Of a stretch of 48,702 nucleotides of DNA, positions 41,220 through 48,702 are shown piece by piece. A program made the position numbers and the translations under genes. Source of the stretch: JAGVYE01 sp964502785 (GTDB taxonomy: Archaea; Nanobdellota; Nanobdellia; Woesearchaeales; GW2011-AR9); the NCBI GenBank assembly GCA_964502785.1, contig CAZCXW010000004.1, positions 1 through 48,702 on the forward strand, in the 5' to 3' direction. Each line of letters opens with the position of its first letter. The first letter of the stretch is position 1. The notes below the pieces were generated by a model, which saw only the letters and a program-made list of their open reading frames with translations, made no database searches and was not told the origin of the DNA.

Positions 41220-42522
41220 AATGAAGATTTCTTACATATTTTTTCCACGATTCATGAATTATTTTAGGCGTAACGTGATCAAAATTGGAGGCTGTGTCAA
41301 TCATTAGCGCATTGATTTTTTCTGCCAGATGATGGTATCTATTTCTTTGTCCTTCTAAATCATCCTTTGTTTTGACGATTCTTTTTTCTTCGTGTTTATC
41401 ACGTTTCATCAAAGTGTCAACATCAGCATCCAAGATGAATGTTTGATTTGGTCTTGGGAAAGGAAGAAGAGATAGAATTCTGCTCTTTTTGGAGTAAGGA
41501 TATTGTCCATAGAGATCATAGAAATAGCGGTCGCAGATCACTAATTTTCCCTGGCGCAATGGGGGATAAATGTCTTTAAGGTAACGCCAAAGATATTCTA
41601 CATAATTGTACATAAATAGCAACTCTTGAAACAAATCAAATTCTTTCTTTTTTTTAGCATTTACTTGTTCAAAAATACCTTGCTTACCTTTTCGGTTGAT
41701 GAAAGGAGCAAGGAAACGAGAAAGAAATGATTTCCTCCAGCCGAAGTAATATCCAAATTGTCCGAGAGTGAAATTTGTTAAAGGCTGGTACGCAGTGAGA
41801 AGCTGCTTTTTTGTCGTGCTTTTTCCTGCGCCATTTGCACCGAGTAAGGCAATTAAGTGCCCTTTTCGCCGTAAGGATAATTTTCTTTGCAAAAGATCAA
41901 CTATTTTTTCGAGGAGAGCCAGAAAGAAACGTGGTTTTTTAAGAAATAAAGAGCGGTAGGCTTTGAGCGGATCTATTTTTGACAGGGAATAATTATTTTT
42001 AATGAATTTGTAAAAAGGTTTTTTCCAACCATTGTGGATTAATTGTGTATTAATGTAGTGCCAATCATGCGCTTGTTGATGATAGTGTGATAGCAATTCA
42101 CATTGGTATTCTTTTACTTTAAAGTTTTCAAATAAAGCATGAGCTGTATGAATCAATAAAGAATCTTCCGGTGAAGGAAGATTGTTTTTCATTCTTTTAA
42201 AAAGAGGAACTTTATCTAAAATAATGATATTATGCCAGGCAATTTGGCGGTGAAGATGCACAGCTGTGACAAGGCCATTTTCGAATTTGACATACATTTT
42301 TTTGTACTTTTCAACACGCTCAGGGAGATAAAGAATAAATCCAGCTTGTTCTAAAAGATAGGAAGCTCTTCGATATTCTTCCCGAAAGAGAAATAAAATA
42401 TCTAGATTTTTATTCTTGCCTTGAAAAATATGTTCGCATTTGAAGAGACAAAACTGAAATTTTTCTTTAACGAAAAGATTACATACTTTTTGCAGTTCCT
42501 GTGGCATTTTTGGATAATACAT
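41203..42522 (-). CDS. Nucleotidyltransferase-like domain fused to a thymidylate-kinase-like P-loop kinase
   Basis: 439 residues. The N-terminal 200 residues resemble the NTP_transf_5-type nucleotidyltransferase family ('NLDILFLFREEYRRASYLLE'), seen in exopolysaccharide loci. The C-terminal half is a P-loop kinase related to thymidylate kinase: Walker A 'ALLGANGAGKSTTKKQ' (228-236 core), then 'KLVICDRYFYDLYGQYP' as the DR(Y/H) motif, and 'RDKHEEKRIVKTKDDLEGQR' as a lid-like segment. The same fusion type occurs beside glycosyltransferases, and a GT4 gene lies two bases upstream here. A role in phosphorylating or nucleotidylating a glycan precursor is inferred. Confidence 0.68.
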   Translation of the reverse strand: MYYPKMPQELQKVCNLFVKEKFQFCLFKCEHIFQGKNKNLDILFLFREEYRRASYLLEQAGFILYLPERVEKYKKMYVKFENGLVTAVHLHRQIAWHNIIILDKVPLFKRMKNNLPSPEDSLLIHTAHALFENFKVKEYQCELLSHYHQQAHDWHYINTQLIHNGWKKPFYKFIKNNYSLSKIDPLKAYRSLFLKKPRFFLALLEKIVDLLQRKLSLRRKGHLIALLGANGAGKSTTKKQLLTAYQPLTNFTLGQFGYYFGWRKSFLSRFLAPFINRKGKQGIFEQVNAKKKKEFDLFQELLFMYNYVEYLWRYLKDIYPPLRQGKLVICDRYFYDLYGQYPYSKKSRILSLLPFPRPNQTFILDADVDTLMKRDKHEEKRIVKTKDDLEGQRNRYHHLAEKINALMIDTASNFDHVTPKIIHESWKKYVRNLHSNYDT

Positions 42523-42523
42523 T

Positions 42524-43747
42524 TTACTTCACTTGGTTGTACAAAGAAAGGAGTTGTTCCGTTATTTTTTCCTCGCCGTATAACTCTTGAATTTTTTCTT
42601 TATTCTGTTTTCCTAATTTTTCTCGTAACTCATTATTGCTTATAAGAAGCTGCAGAGCAGACCTTAACTGTTCAACATCTCCAGGAGGCACTAAAATCCC
42701 ATTTTGTTCGTTTATTGTTTCTTTAATGCCGCCTATAGCTGAGCCGATAACTGGTTTCCCTGCCGCCATGGCTTCGATGGCAATTCGACCAAATGGTTCT
42801 GGCCAAATGGAAGGGAAGACAACAATATCCGCTGACGCATAAATTTCCGGCACTTTTTCTTTTGGCACTGGAGAGTGAATTGTAGCAGAAAGATTATTTT
42901 TTGTGATCATATCTTGTAATTCATCGCGTAATGGCCCATTCCCATACAATTCTACTTGACACGATGGTCCTTGCATTGCTTGGAGAAGTATGTAAGGTCC
43001 TTTTGCTTTTATTAATGAGCCCAGATAGATTATTTTTAGAATTTTATTTTTTAATTTTTTTTGTTTAAATGATTCAACATTAATAGCATTGGGGATTACT
43101 GTACTTGTGAATCCATGTTGTTGCAGAAGAGTTTGCATGTATGCGCTGATGGCGATAAGATGACAATAATGTAATGATTTTTGCAATCGTTTATGGAATT
43201 GATAGATATAAGAAAGAGCAGCAGGATTATATTTGAGAAGAGAGCCGTTTTTCGTTTTGCCGATCTCTGAAGAATCTTTTTGGCAGGAGTAAAATGATAA
43301 AAAGGAACAAGTGATGGTGCATTCCTTTTTTCCATGGAAAATACGGTCTCCTTTAGGACATAAGGCGGGATAGCTTTCGATGGTGGCAATTAAAGGGATG
43401 CGAAGATCCTTCAATAAAGGCGCAGCTAAAACACTTATTCCTTGGAAGTGGATGATGTCAAATTTTTGTATCTTGGATAATTTTTTAATTTCGCTGGCTA
43501 CGGATTTTGGAAAAAAAAGACTTCGTTTGAGGTTGGTTATGATTCCCTGTGGACTACTTCCTGTTTTAAGATGACGATAAATCTTTACACCATTCATTTC
43601 TTCGTATTTAGGAGCTTCGGAACAAGAAGAAGTTAGAACAGAAACGGAAACTTTCTTTGCCAGCGCTTCAGCAGTAATTGCTAGATTAATCTCACCACCG
43701 CCCATAACTTTAGGAGGATAATACTCAGAGACAAAAAGGACGTTCAT
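42524..43747 (-). CDS. GT4-family glycosyltransferase
   Basis: About 407 residues from the ATG at 43747 (a TTG five codons upstream is less likely). N-terminal domain: 'MNVLFVSEYYPPKVMGGGE', with the glycine-rich acceptor loop. C-terminal domain: 'IIYLGSLIKAKGPYILLQAM' and 'ADIVVFPSIWPEPFGRIAIE' with the E-x7-E donor motif. These are hallmarks of retaining GT-B enzymes of family 4. A cysteine cluster in 'GKKECTITCSFLSFYSC' in the middle is unusual and recalls metal or disulfide sites of some capsule transferases. The downstream kinase fusion follows after one base. Confidence 0.85.
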   Translation of the reverse strand: MNVLFVSEYYPPKVMGGGEINLAITAEALAKKVSVSVLTSSCSEAPKYEEMNGVKIYRHLKTGSSPQGIITNLKRSLFFPKSVASEIKKLSKIQKFDIIHFQGISVLAAPLLKDLRIPLIATIESYPALCPKGDRIFHGKKECTITCSFLSFYSCQKDSSEIGKTKNGSLLKYNPAALSYIYQFHKRLQKSLHYCHLIAISAYMQTLLQQHGFTSTVIPNAINVESFKQKKLKNKILKIIYLGSLIKAKGPYILLQAMQGPSCQVELYGNGPLRDELQDMITKNNLSATIHSPVPKEKVPEIYASADIVVFPSIWPEPFGRIAIEAMAAGKPVIGSAIGGIKETINEQNGILVPPGDVEQLRSALQLLISNNELREKLGKQNKEKIQELYGEEKITEQLLSLYNQVK

Positions 43748-43802
43748 TCCAGGAATTGGCAAGAAAATGGCTTATAAGGGTTGTGGAGGAAGGTTCTTTT
43801 GA

Positions 43803-44304
43803 TTATTTTTCTCTAGATATGTTATCATTAATTTCAACCCTGCCTTCATTTACAACTGCGGCATACCATCCTCTTCTACTAACTAAAGTTTGAACAANNN
43901 NNNNNNNACTCTTTTCTTCGTTCATCACCAACATAAGATAATAGTCTAAGAACTCTACAAGGAGTTGCTGCTTCTCTGACTTCTAGCTGAACTTGTTTGC
44001 CAATATTATACCTTCCACCTATTTCAAAGAAATCATAAGGCAAGCCTTGTGAAGTGATATTCTCGCCCAAATGACCTGGTTGGACGGGCCATCCCTCTTG
44101 TTGCAATTGTGCTAAAATTTCTAAAGGAAGAATCAAAACCGCTCTATCCAGGGTGCTGCGTTTTATAATACCACTTCGGAAGTGATTGTAATCACCTTCT
44201 ACTCCCTGTTTTGTAAATAAAGCTGATTCTATTGACCGCTTGGGGATGCCTCGTTCACCGGGAATGTTGGGCTTTACATTTATTTGATATACAAAACCTT
44301 CCAT
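43803..44304 (-). CDS. MOSC-domain protein (interrupted by assembly gap)
   Basis: The upstream part encodes 'PKRSIESALFTKQGVEGDYN', 'LGENITSQGLPYDFFEIGGR' and 'ATPCRVLRLLSYVGDERRKE', typical of the MOSC beta-barrel with its conserved Cys in 'TPCRVL'. Beyond ten N the minus strand continues in frame as 'VQTLVSRRGWYAAVVNEGRV' to a stop at 43,805-43,803. A direct join without any missing base gives 'RRKEFVQTLVSRRGW', so the gene is intact, about 163 residues. MOSC proteins handle sulfur or molybdenum-cofactor-related substrates; the role here is unknown. Confidence 0.78.
43898..43907. other. Assembly gap (10 N) inside the MOSC gene
   Basis: Removing the ten N and joining the flanks directly restores the reading frame through a conserved MOSC C-terminus, so the run is a scaffold spacer with no real missing sequence. 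Confidence 0.9.
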
Positions 44305-44505
44305 GAGTATTAATCTTTCTGTGATATTTAACTACTTTTAGTTTTGATTTTTATCTTTCTGAACAATAAAATCTTAATGGTTTTTAAAAATCTTAGCTAA
44401 GAAAGTCAACACTCGAAGAATTAAGGATTAAGCTATATTACTTTCAATTCCTTATTTAATTTAAAAATATTCCTCTAACAACATCTCTCTGAACCATAGA
44501 TTAAC

Positions 44506-44526
44506 AACCTTTAAAAAGGTTTTTTT
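44506..44526 (+). promoter_or_regulatory. Hairpin with T-run overlapping a TATA-like box
   Basis: AACCTTT-AA-AAAGGTT followed by seven T looks like a rho-independent-type terminator. Its centre TTTAAAAA is also about 35 nt before the ATG at 44549 and may be the TATA element of that gene. GGTGG at 44,540-44,544 is a possible ribosome binding site. Confidence 0.35.
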
Positions 44527-44548
44527 AGCAATCGACTTAGGTGGTTAT

Positions 44549-44728
44549 ATGACAGAAATTCTCCTCCCAAATGAGATTATTGAACGGATTCGGCAGAAGA
44601 TTGGAGATCAATCACTCTCTCAGTATTTGTGTACTCTTGTAGAAAAAGATCTGCAGAATCCCGTCTATAAAGAAGAAGAGGAGCAGAAAATTAAGGAGCG
44701 GTTACGCAGTTTAGGGTATATTGATTAA
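44549..44728 (+). CDS. Small RHH-like protein preceding the phosphodiesterase
   Basis: 59 residues. 'EILLPNEIIERIRQKIGDQS' then 'SQYLCTLVEKDL' resembles a ribbon-helix-helix (CopG-like) DNA-binding fold, a short strand followed by two helices. The C-terminus 'KIKERLRSLGYID' is of the type often found at the end of phosphodiesterase/sulfatase proteins. It ends one base before the ATG of the phosphodiesterase, so it is co-translated and may regulate the operon or act as its small partner. GGTGG lies four bases before the ATG. Confidence 0.6.
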   Translation: MTEILLPNEIIERIRQKIGDQSLSQYLCTLVEKDLQNPVYKEEEEQKIKERLRSLGYID

Positions 44729-44729
44729 A

Positions 44730-46115
44730 ATGACAAAAGTGCTTCTGTTTGGGATGGATGGCGGCGAGCCTTCTTTGATTTTTGAAAAATGGCGTGATCT
44801 TCTGCCAAATATACGAGGCCTCATGGAAAAAGGCTGTTATGCACGAATGAATAGCACGATTCCCCCTAACACGATTGTGGCCTGGAATTCGATGATCTCT
44901 GGCAGAGACACAAGCGAATTAGGAGTCTATAGTTATACTTATAAAACACCTTCCGGGGAGACGCGTCTCGTCAGTTCGCAAAATCTGCGCTGTAAAGTGA
45001 TGTGGGATATCATTGGAGAGTATAACAAAAGAAGCATTGGGCTTTTTGTGCCGCTTTCGTTTCCCGTGCATCCGATTAAGGGGTGTTTAGTAAGTGATTT
45101 TTTAACACCTGACATTGAAAGCAACTGTGCGTATCCGGAAGCATTAAAAGAAAAAATAAGAAAGCTCGGAAATCCCGATATCTTTTTTGATGTGGTCGCT
45201 GGCTTGGCAGAGCATAAGAATTTAGATCCCGCTGATCTTATTAAAAGAGCATATACCATGACAGAGATGCAATTTACATTATTGAAAGATTTATTTCTCA
45301 ATGAAAAATGGGATTTTTTTATGGCGGTGATGCTGGGAACGGATCGTTTGCAGCACATGCTCTGGCGGCATTTTGATGAAACACACCGCCGTTTTATTGC
45401 AAACTCTCCGTACAAAGATGCGATTAAAGAATATTATATCCATATTGATAAGAAATTGGGTGAACTTTTAAGTCATATAGATGATGATACTGTAGTGATC
45501 GTTGCTTCTGATCATGGAATGATAAAACAGGATGGAAAAATCAATATTAATAATTGGTTGATCGAACAAGGATACATGGTCTTGAAAAAAGAAGTCAATA
45601 TTTCGCAAAAGCAAAGGTTTAGTGCTTCTTTTGTTGATATGGAAAAATCTGCTGCTTATGGCGGCGGAGCGTATAATGCGCGTGTTTTCATTAATAAACA
45701 AAAAGTAGGCGCTCAGTACCAGAGCATTCGCGAAGAATTAATTCAAAAGTTGAAGGAAATACCAGATGATAAAGGAAAACCCCTTGATACAAAAGTATAC
45801 AAAGCGGAGGAAATCTATCGGTATACTTCAGATGAAAATTGCCCAGATTTAACTGTTTATTTTGATGACCTGCGTTGGGCTTCAAATCCAGATTTAGGCA
45901 TCCCAGGGATTTATTCTTGGGAAAGCGCGATGGGAGCAGACAGCGCTGGACATTCACGGCAAGGATTTTTTGTCATAAGTGGTAAAGGCATTGCGCGAAA
46001 AGGCCTGATGCGGGAGATAGAAATTTGTCAAGTTGCGCCTACCATTATGAAAATCCTTAACGTGCCCGTTCCTTCGGATCTTAAAGTTGAATCACTGGAG
46101 GTATTTTCACGATGA
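44730..46115 (+). CDS. Type I phosphodiesterase / nucleotide pyrophosphatase (alkaline phosphatase superfamily)
   Basis: 461 residues from the ATG at 44730. 'VLLFGMDGGEPSLI' holds the first metal-binding Asp; Thr in 'IPPNTIVAWNSMISGRD' is the nucleophile region; 'VVIVASDHGMIKQDG' and 'GADSAGHSRQGFF' hold the remaining metal ligands. The family hydrolyses phosphodiesters or sugar-nucleotide-type substrates; many members occur in archaeal gene clusters of unknown role. It starts one base after the small RHH-like gene and overlaps the next gene by ATGA. Confidence 0.88.
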   Translation: MTKVLLFGMDGGEPSLIFEKWRDLLPNIRGLMEKGCYARMNSTIPPNTIVAWNSMISGRDTSELGVYSYTYKTPSGETRLVSSQNLRCKVMWDIIGEYNKRSIGLFVPLSFPVHPIKGCLVSDFLTPDIESNCAYPEALKEKIRKLGNPDIFFDVVAGLAEHKNLDPADLIKRAYTMTEMQFTLLKDLFLNEKWDFFMAVMLGTDRLQHMLWRHFDETHRRFIANSPYKDAIKEYYIHIDKKLGELLSHIDDDTVVIVASDHGMIKQDGKININNWLIEQGYMVLKKEVNISQKQRFSASFVDMEKSAAYGGGAYNARVFINKQKVGAQYQSIREELIQKLKEIPDDKGKPLDTKVYKAEEIYRYTSDENCPDLTVYFDDLRWASNPDLGIPGIYSWESAMGADSAGHSRQGFFVISGKGIARKGLMREIEICQVAPTIMKILNVPVPSDLKVESLEVFSR

Positions 46116-47209
46116 CTTATTTTCCCGAATCGACATTAATTGACACAACTGATGGTTTTCAGTGCAAATCATATGCTTGTGAACATCCTCCCGGATATGT
46201 TATTGTGAAGCCAAAATATATCCCGCGCGAGGCATTAGAAGGGGATGGTTTAAAATATCGTTTTTTATTTGAAAAGTGTTTAGTTCGTTTTAATCTCTTT
46301 GCTCCTAAGGAGAAGCTGCGGAACTATGTGGATCAATTCCGCAAAAGGTTTTCAGATTATATTTATGACTGCCCATTGCATCAGAATTGGTTTTTTGTTG
46401 TACCCATTGAGAGAATTAAACAAATTCATGATGGAAGAAAGGGATTGCAGGAGTTTCTTCAAGTGCCAAAAAAAGACCTTGATTCCTATTTAATCTTAGT
46501 ACGCGAACTGGTAGATTTTCTTGTGCAAAGCGGAGTTAAATCACAAGATTTAGGAATAACGCATTCAACATTATTAGGAAATTATACGCCTGGCACTTCA
46601 GATATTGATATTATTATTTACGGCAAAGAAAATGGGTGGAAAATCCTTAATTATCTGCAAATAGCAAGGCATCCGCTGCTGAAATGGAAAACGGAAGAAG
46701 AATGGCGTCAATATTATCAAGAGCACAAGACCTCTGAATCAAAGCATTTTACGGAAGAGGAATATGTGCGCCATATGATTAGAAAAAAGTATGAGGGAAC
46801 ATTCGGCGGGACGGTGTTTACTCTTTTCACAACGGAAAATAGGGATGAAACATGGTTTCAATGGGGGGAAGAGAAATATCAACCCATCGGTGTGGCCACG
46901 ATTCGGGGGAAAGTGATCCATCATTACAATAGTCATGTGCGCCCAGGATATTATGAAGTAGAAAACGTGGAGCTATTGGGATTAGAGCAAGGAAAGAGTA
47001 TTGATAAAAATATTCCCATACAGCGTGTGGTGACCTATTCCATTCCTTTTGTTCAGCAGGCGGTAACGGGTGAAATGTTGAAGGCGTGCGGTCTGCTAGA
47101 ATTAGTAACGCCCAAAGAAGGAGAGGCGTACTATCGTCTTACTGTTGGTTATTTTGATGCTTATGTATCGGAAAGACGAGAGCAAGAATACATTAAATCC
47201 GAGGGATAA
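46112..47209 (+). CDS. Pol-beta-type nucleotidyltransferase-domain protein, copy 1
   Basis: 365 residues. The middle has 'THSTLLGNYTPGTSDIDIII', a minimal nucleotidyltransferase motif (G-x-x-S-D-I-D). The C-terminus is 'YRLTVGYFDAYVSERREQEY'. The N-terminus 'YACEHPPGYVIVKPKYIP' and the fold up to residue 150 are shared with the next gene. The enzyme would transfer a nucleotidyl group, but no substrate is visible. It overlaps the phosphodiesterase by four bases. Confidence 0.7.
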   Translation: MTYFPESTLIDTTDGFQCKSYACEHPPGYVIVKPKYIPREALEGDGLKYRFLFEKCLVRFNLFAPKEKLRNYVDQFRKRFSDYIYDCPLHQNWFFVVPIERIKQIHDGRKGLQEFLQVPKKDLDSYLILVRELVDFLVQSGVKSQDLGITHSTLLGNYTPGTSDIDIIIYGKENGWKILNYLQIARHPLLKWKTEEEWRQYYQEHKTSESKHFTEEEYVRHMIRKKYEGTFGGTVFTLFTTENRDETWFQWGEEKYQPIGVATIRGKVIHHYNSHVRPGYYEVENVELLGLEQGKSIDKNIPIQRVVTYSIPFVQQAVTGEMLKACGLLELVTPKEGEAYYRLTVGYFDAYVSERREQEYIKSEG

Positions 47210-47210
47210 G

Positions 47211-48302
47211 ATGCATTTCTACGAATCTTCCATTATTACGACAAAAGATGGTTTGCATTGTCAGGTATATGGTAATGAGCACCCTACACGGGCAATTCTT
47301 ATAAAACCAAAGTATATCCCCACCGATAAAATATATTCTCATGCTTTGCAGTATCGTTTTCTCGGCGGGAGAAAGATGAACCGCCTTAATTTATGGATAG
47401 AAAAAGAAGAATTACAAAAATATTTCAGAGAATTCCAGGAAGCATATCCACATTATGTATATCAGAGTGAAATCCACGATAAAGATCGCTTCTTTTTTGC
47501 TATCCCGATAGAGAACATGGAGAGGATCTATTTTCCCAGAAGAGGTTTGAAAGAATTAATGACGATGCCAGAACAAGCACTTGATGCCCATTTGCTCCGT
47601 GTGTATCATTTCGTTCAATTTTTATTGCAGAGCGGTTTGCGTTTGAAGGATTTGGGAGTGACCTATTCTACACTTACGGGACATTATTCTTCAGAAGTTT
47701 CAGATATCAATATCGTAGTCTATGGAAAAGAAAATTTTTGGAAAATGATGAATTTCCTGCAAGAAGCGAAGCATCATTTACTGCGTTGGAAAAGCGATGA
47801 AGAATGGCGGCATTTTTTGCAGCGACGTTCTCGTTTTGCCCGTTTTGGGGGGGATGAAGCCGTAGCTTTAATGAAACGAAAGAAGTCAGAAGGTTATTTT
47901 GATAATGTGCTTTTTGTTATTTTTGCGGCGGAAAAAGAAGAAGAAGTCTGGTTTAAATGGGGGGAAGAAAAATACCGGCAGGAAGGATTGGTAACAATAC
48001 AAGGAACAGTCATTGATCATAAAAGCAGTGTTGTCCGTCCCGGGTGTTATATTATAAATAATGTTACTGTTCTTAAAGGAGGGCAAAGAGAAAATATTCA
48101 AAAAGTTGTCTTTTATAATCGGGATTATTGTATGCTGGCTTTTAATGGAGAAAAAATCGAAGCATGCGGGGTTTTAGAAGAAGCGACAGGGCAAGACGGG
48201 AATTCTTACTACCGTGTTGTGGTCGGTTATTTTGATGCTTATGTTTCAGAAAGACGAGAGCAAGAATATATCAAAGTTGTTGGTGAAAATAAAAATGAAT
48301 GA
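47211..48302 (+). CDS. Pol-beta-type nucleotidyltransferase-domain protein, copy 2
   Basis: 363 residues from the ATG at 47211, one base after the end of copy 1. It aligns with copy 1 over its whole length: N-terminus 'YGNEHPTRAILIKPKYIP', motif 'TYSTLTGHYSSEVSDINIVV', C-terminus 'YRVVVGYFDAYVSERREQEY'. The nucleotidyltransferase Asp pair is changed: copy 1 has S-D-I-D, this copy S-D-I-N, so the second metal ligand is lost and the copy may be non-catalytic. It is a tandem duplication with functional divergence, possibly a heterodimer partner. Confidence 0.7.
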   Translation: MHFYESSIITTKDGLHCQVYGNEHPTRAILIKPKYIPTDKIYSHALQYRFLGGRKMNRLNLWIEKEELQKYFREFQEAYPHYVYQSEIHDKDRFFFAIPIENMERIYFPRRGLKELMTMPEQALDAHLLRVYHFVQFLLQSGLRLKDLGVTYSTLTGHYSSEVSDINIVVYGKENFWKMMNFLQEAKHHLLRWKSDEEWRHFLQRRSRFARFGGDEAVALMKRKKSEGYFDNVLFVIFAAEKEEEVWFKWGEEKYRQEGLVTIQGTVIDHKSSVVRPGCYIINNVTVLKGGQRENIQKVVFYNRDYCMLAFNGEKIEACGVLEEATGQDGNSYYRVVVGYFDAYVSERREQEYIKVVGENKNE

Positions 48303-48702
48303 GGCGCAGAAACTGTTACAGGAAGATGTCTCTTCACGGAAAGAATGCAATCTCTGCCAGGAAAGTGTTTTGAATATTAGCACAAGAACAAATTATCAAG
48401 GGGTTGTTGTCTATAAAGCAGGACGGAAAGAAAATGGCTGGTTTGCGACTGTTTCCCCGAAAACAGGAGGAAATCCTGAAGAAGATTTTACCGTGCAGAT
48501 TATGACGCTAGATCATTTTACGCATTTTAGCCAGTTAGGATTGCATCCCGAACTGGCAATGAATTATGGATTGATCTTAGCTAAAGTTTGTCAGGCAATG
48601 ACGCAAATAATGATAGAAAATCCTCATCTTAAAGCTGTTTCTGAAACAAGGGAAGAAGGAATTCCCCTTGCTTTCTATGGGAAATGCACGACATGGAAAG
48701 AC
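48295..48702 (+). CDS. HIT-like or galactose-1-phosphate-uridylyltransferase-like protein (3' end cut by window)
   Basis: 136 residues are visible from an ATG overlapping the previous stop (8 nt overlap). 'SRKECNLCQESVLN' looks like a Cys-x2-Cys start of GalT/HIT-type proteins, and 'GWFATVSPKTGG' with 'VQIMTLDHFTHFSQL' fits the HIT-fold strands. The His triad that would decide the family is beyond the window end. The operon position after the nucleotidyltransferases fits a nucleotide-metabolising protein. Confidence 0.45.
   Translation, partial: MNEAQKLLQEDVSSRKECNLCQESVLNISTRTNYQGVVVYKAGRKENGWFATVSPKTGGNPEEDFTVQIMTLDHFTHFSQLGLHPELAMNYGLILAKVCQAMTQIMIENPHLKAVSETREEGIPLAFYGKCTTWKD

Noticed and set aside
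1..48702. CRISPR array, insertion sequence or integrase
   Set aside because: No regularly spaced repeats, transposase or tyrosine/serine recombinase motifs were seen on either strand.

Overview
The window is archaeal. It carries both subunits of DNA topoisomerase VI, a RIO1 kinase next to a Dim2/Pno1-like KH protein, an archaeal-type DnaG (Toprim) protein and a HerA-family ATPase. It also has intron-containing tRNA genes and many genes with a TATA-like box about 25-30 nt before the start codon, which fits leaderless transcripts. Gene content, the many small membrane proteins and the heavily interrupted tRNAs suggest a DPANN-type archaeon (Woesearchaeota/Pacearchaeota-like), but that placement is inference. 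The sequence is clearly a draft short-read assembly: there are three runs of ten N, each inside a gene, and one is preceded by an uncut 34-nt Illumina adapter read-through.

Layout. (1) 1-9,775: surface glycan assembly, with GT-B and membrane glycosyltransferases (STT3-like and GT39-like), an UPF0104 membrane protein, a GT2, WecB, a sugar N-formyltransferase-like protein and a ROK-like protein. (2) 9,823-11,559: a small EamA/DMT transporter gene broken in two. About 1.45 kb lies between the halves: the C-terminal end of a polymorphic-toxin-like protein, an unknown 264-aa gene in the immunity-gene position, and the start of a secreted protein. (3) 11,609-16,031: a tight operon of DegT aminotransferase, 5-formyl-THF cyclo-ligase, FolD, Gfo/Idh/MocA dehydrogenase and polyprenyl-phosphate GT2. 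It could make a UDP-amino sugar and supply formyl groups. (4) 16,061-25,849: a phosphohistidine-swivel protein, a CDP-glycerol-type transferase, a SAM methyltransferase, a histidine-phosphatase-like protein, and a three-gene operon resembling Campylobacter jejuni Cj1418-Cj1417-Cj1416. Those three convert glutamine to CDP-phosphoramidate for O-methyl phosphoramidate decoration of capsule. This is the most interesting system in the window; its kinase carries an extra cytidylyltransferase and an AbrB-like segment.

(5) 25,913-30,164: tRNA-Cys(GCA) with three introns, tRNA-Arg(TCT) with two introns, membrane proteins, a cyclophilin lipoprotein and an exported isochorismatase-like hydrolase. (6) 30,173-35,535: top6A, top6B, a stand-alone NUMOD3/Vsr-like homing endonuclease, Dim2 and RIO1 on the minus strand. 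(7) 35,536-36,218: no clear protein gene but three stable RNA folds, two with TATA boxes. (8) 36,219-40,723: dnaG, a HerA-like ATPase, NAD kinase and an HtrA-type protease. (9) 40,830-48,702: an NTase-kinase fusion, a GT4 glycosyltransferase, a MOSC protein, a small RHH-like protein, a type I phosphodiesterase, two tandem NTase-like paralogues and a HIT-like protein cut by the window end.

Together regions 1-4 read as one surface-polysaccharide locus: activated sugar synthesis, lipid-linked assembly, polymer transfer, and a probable phosphoramidate modification arm. Functions are assigned from motifs and gene order by eye; no database search was run.
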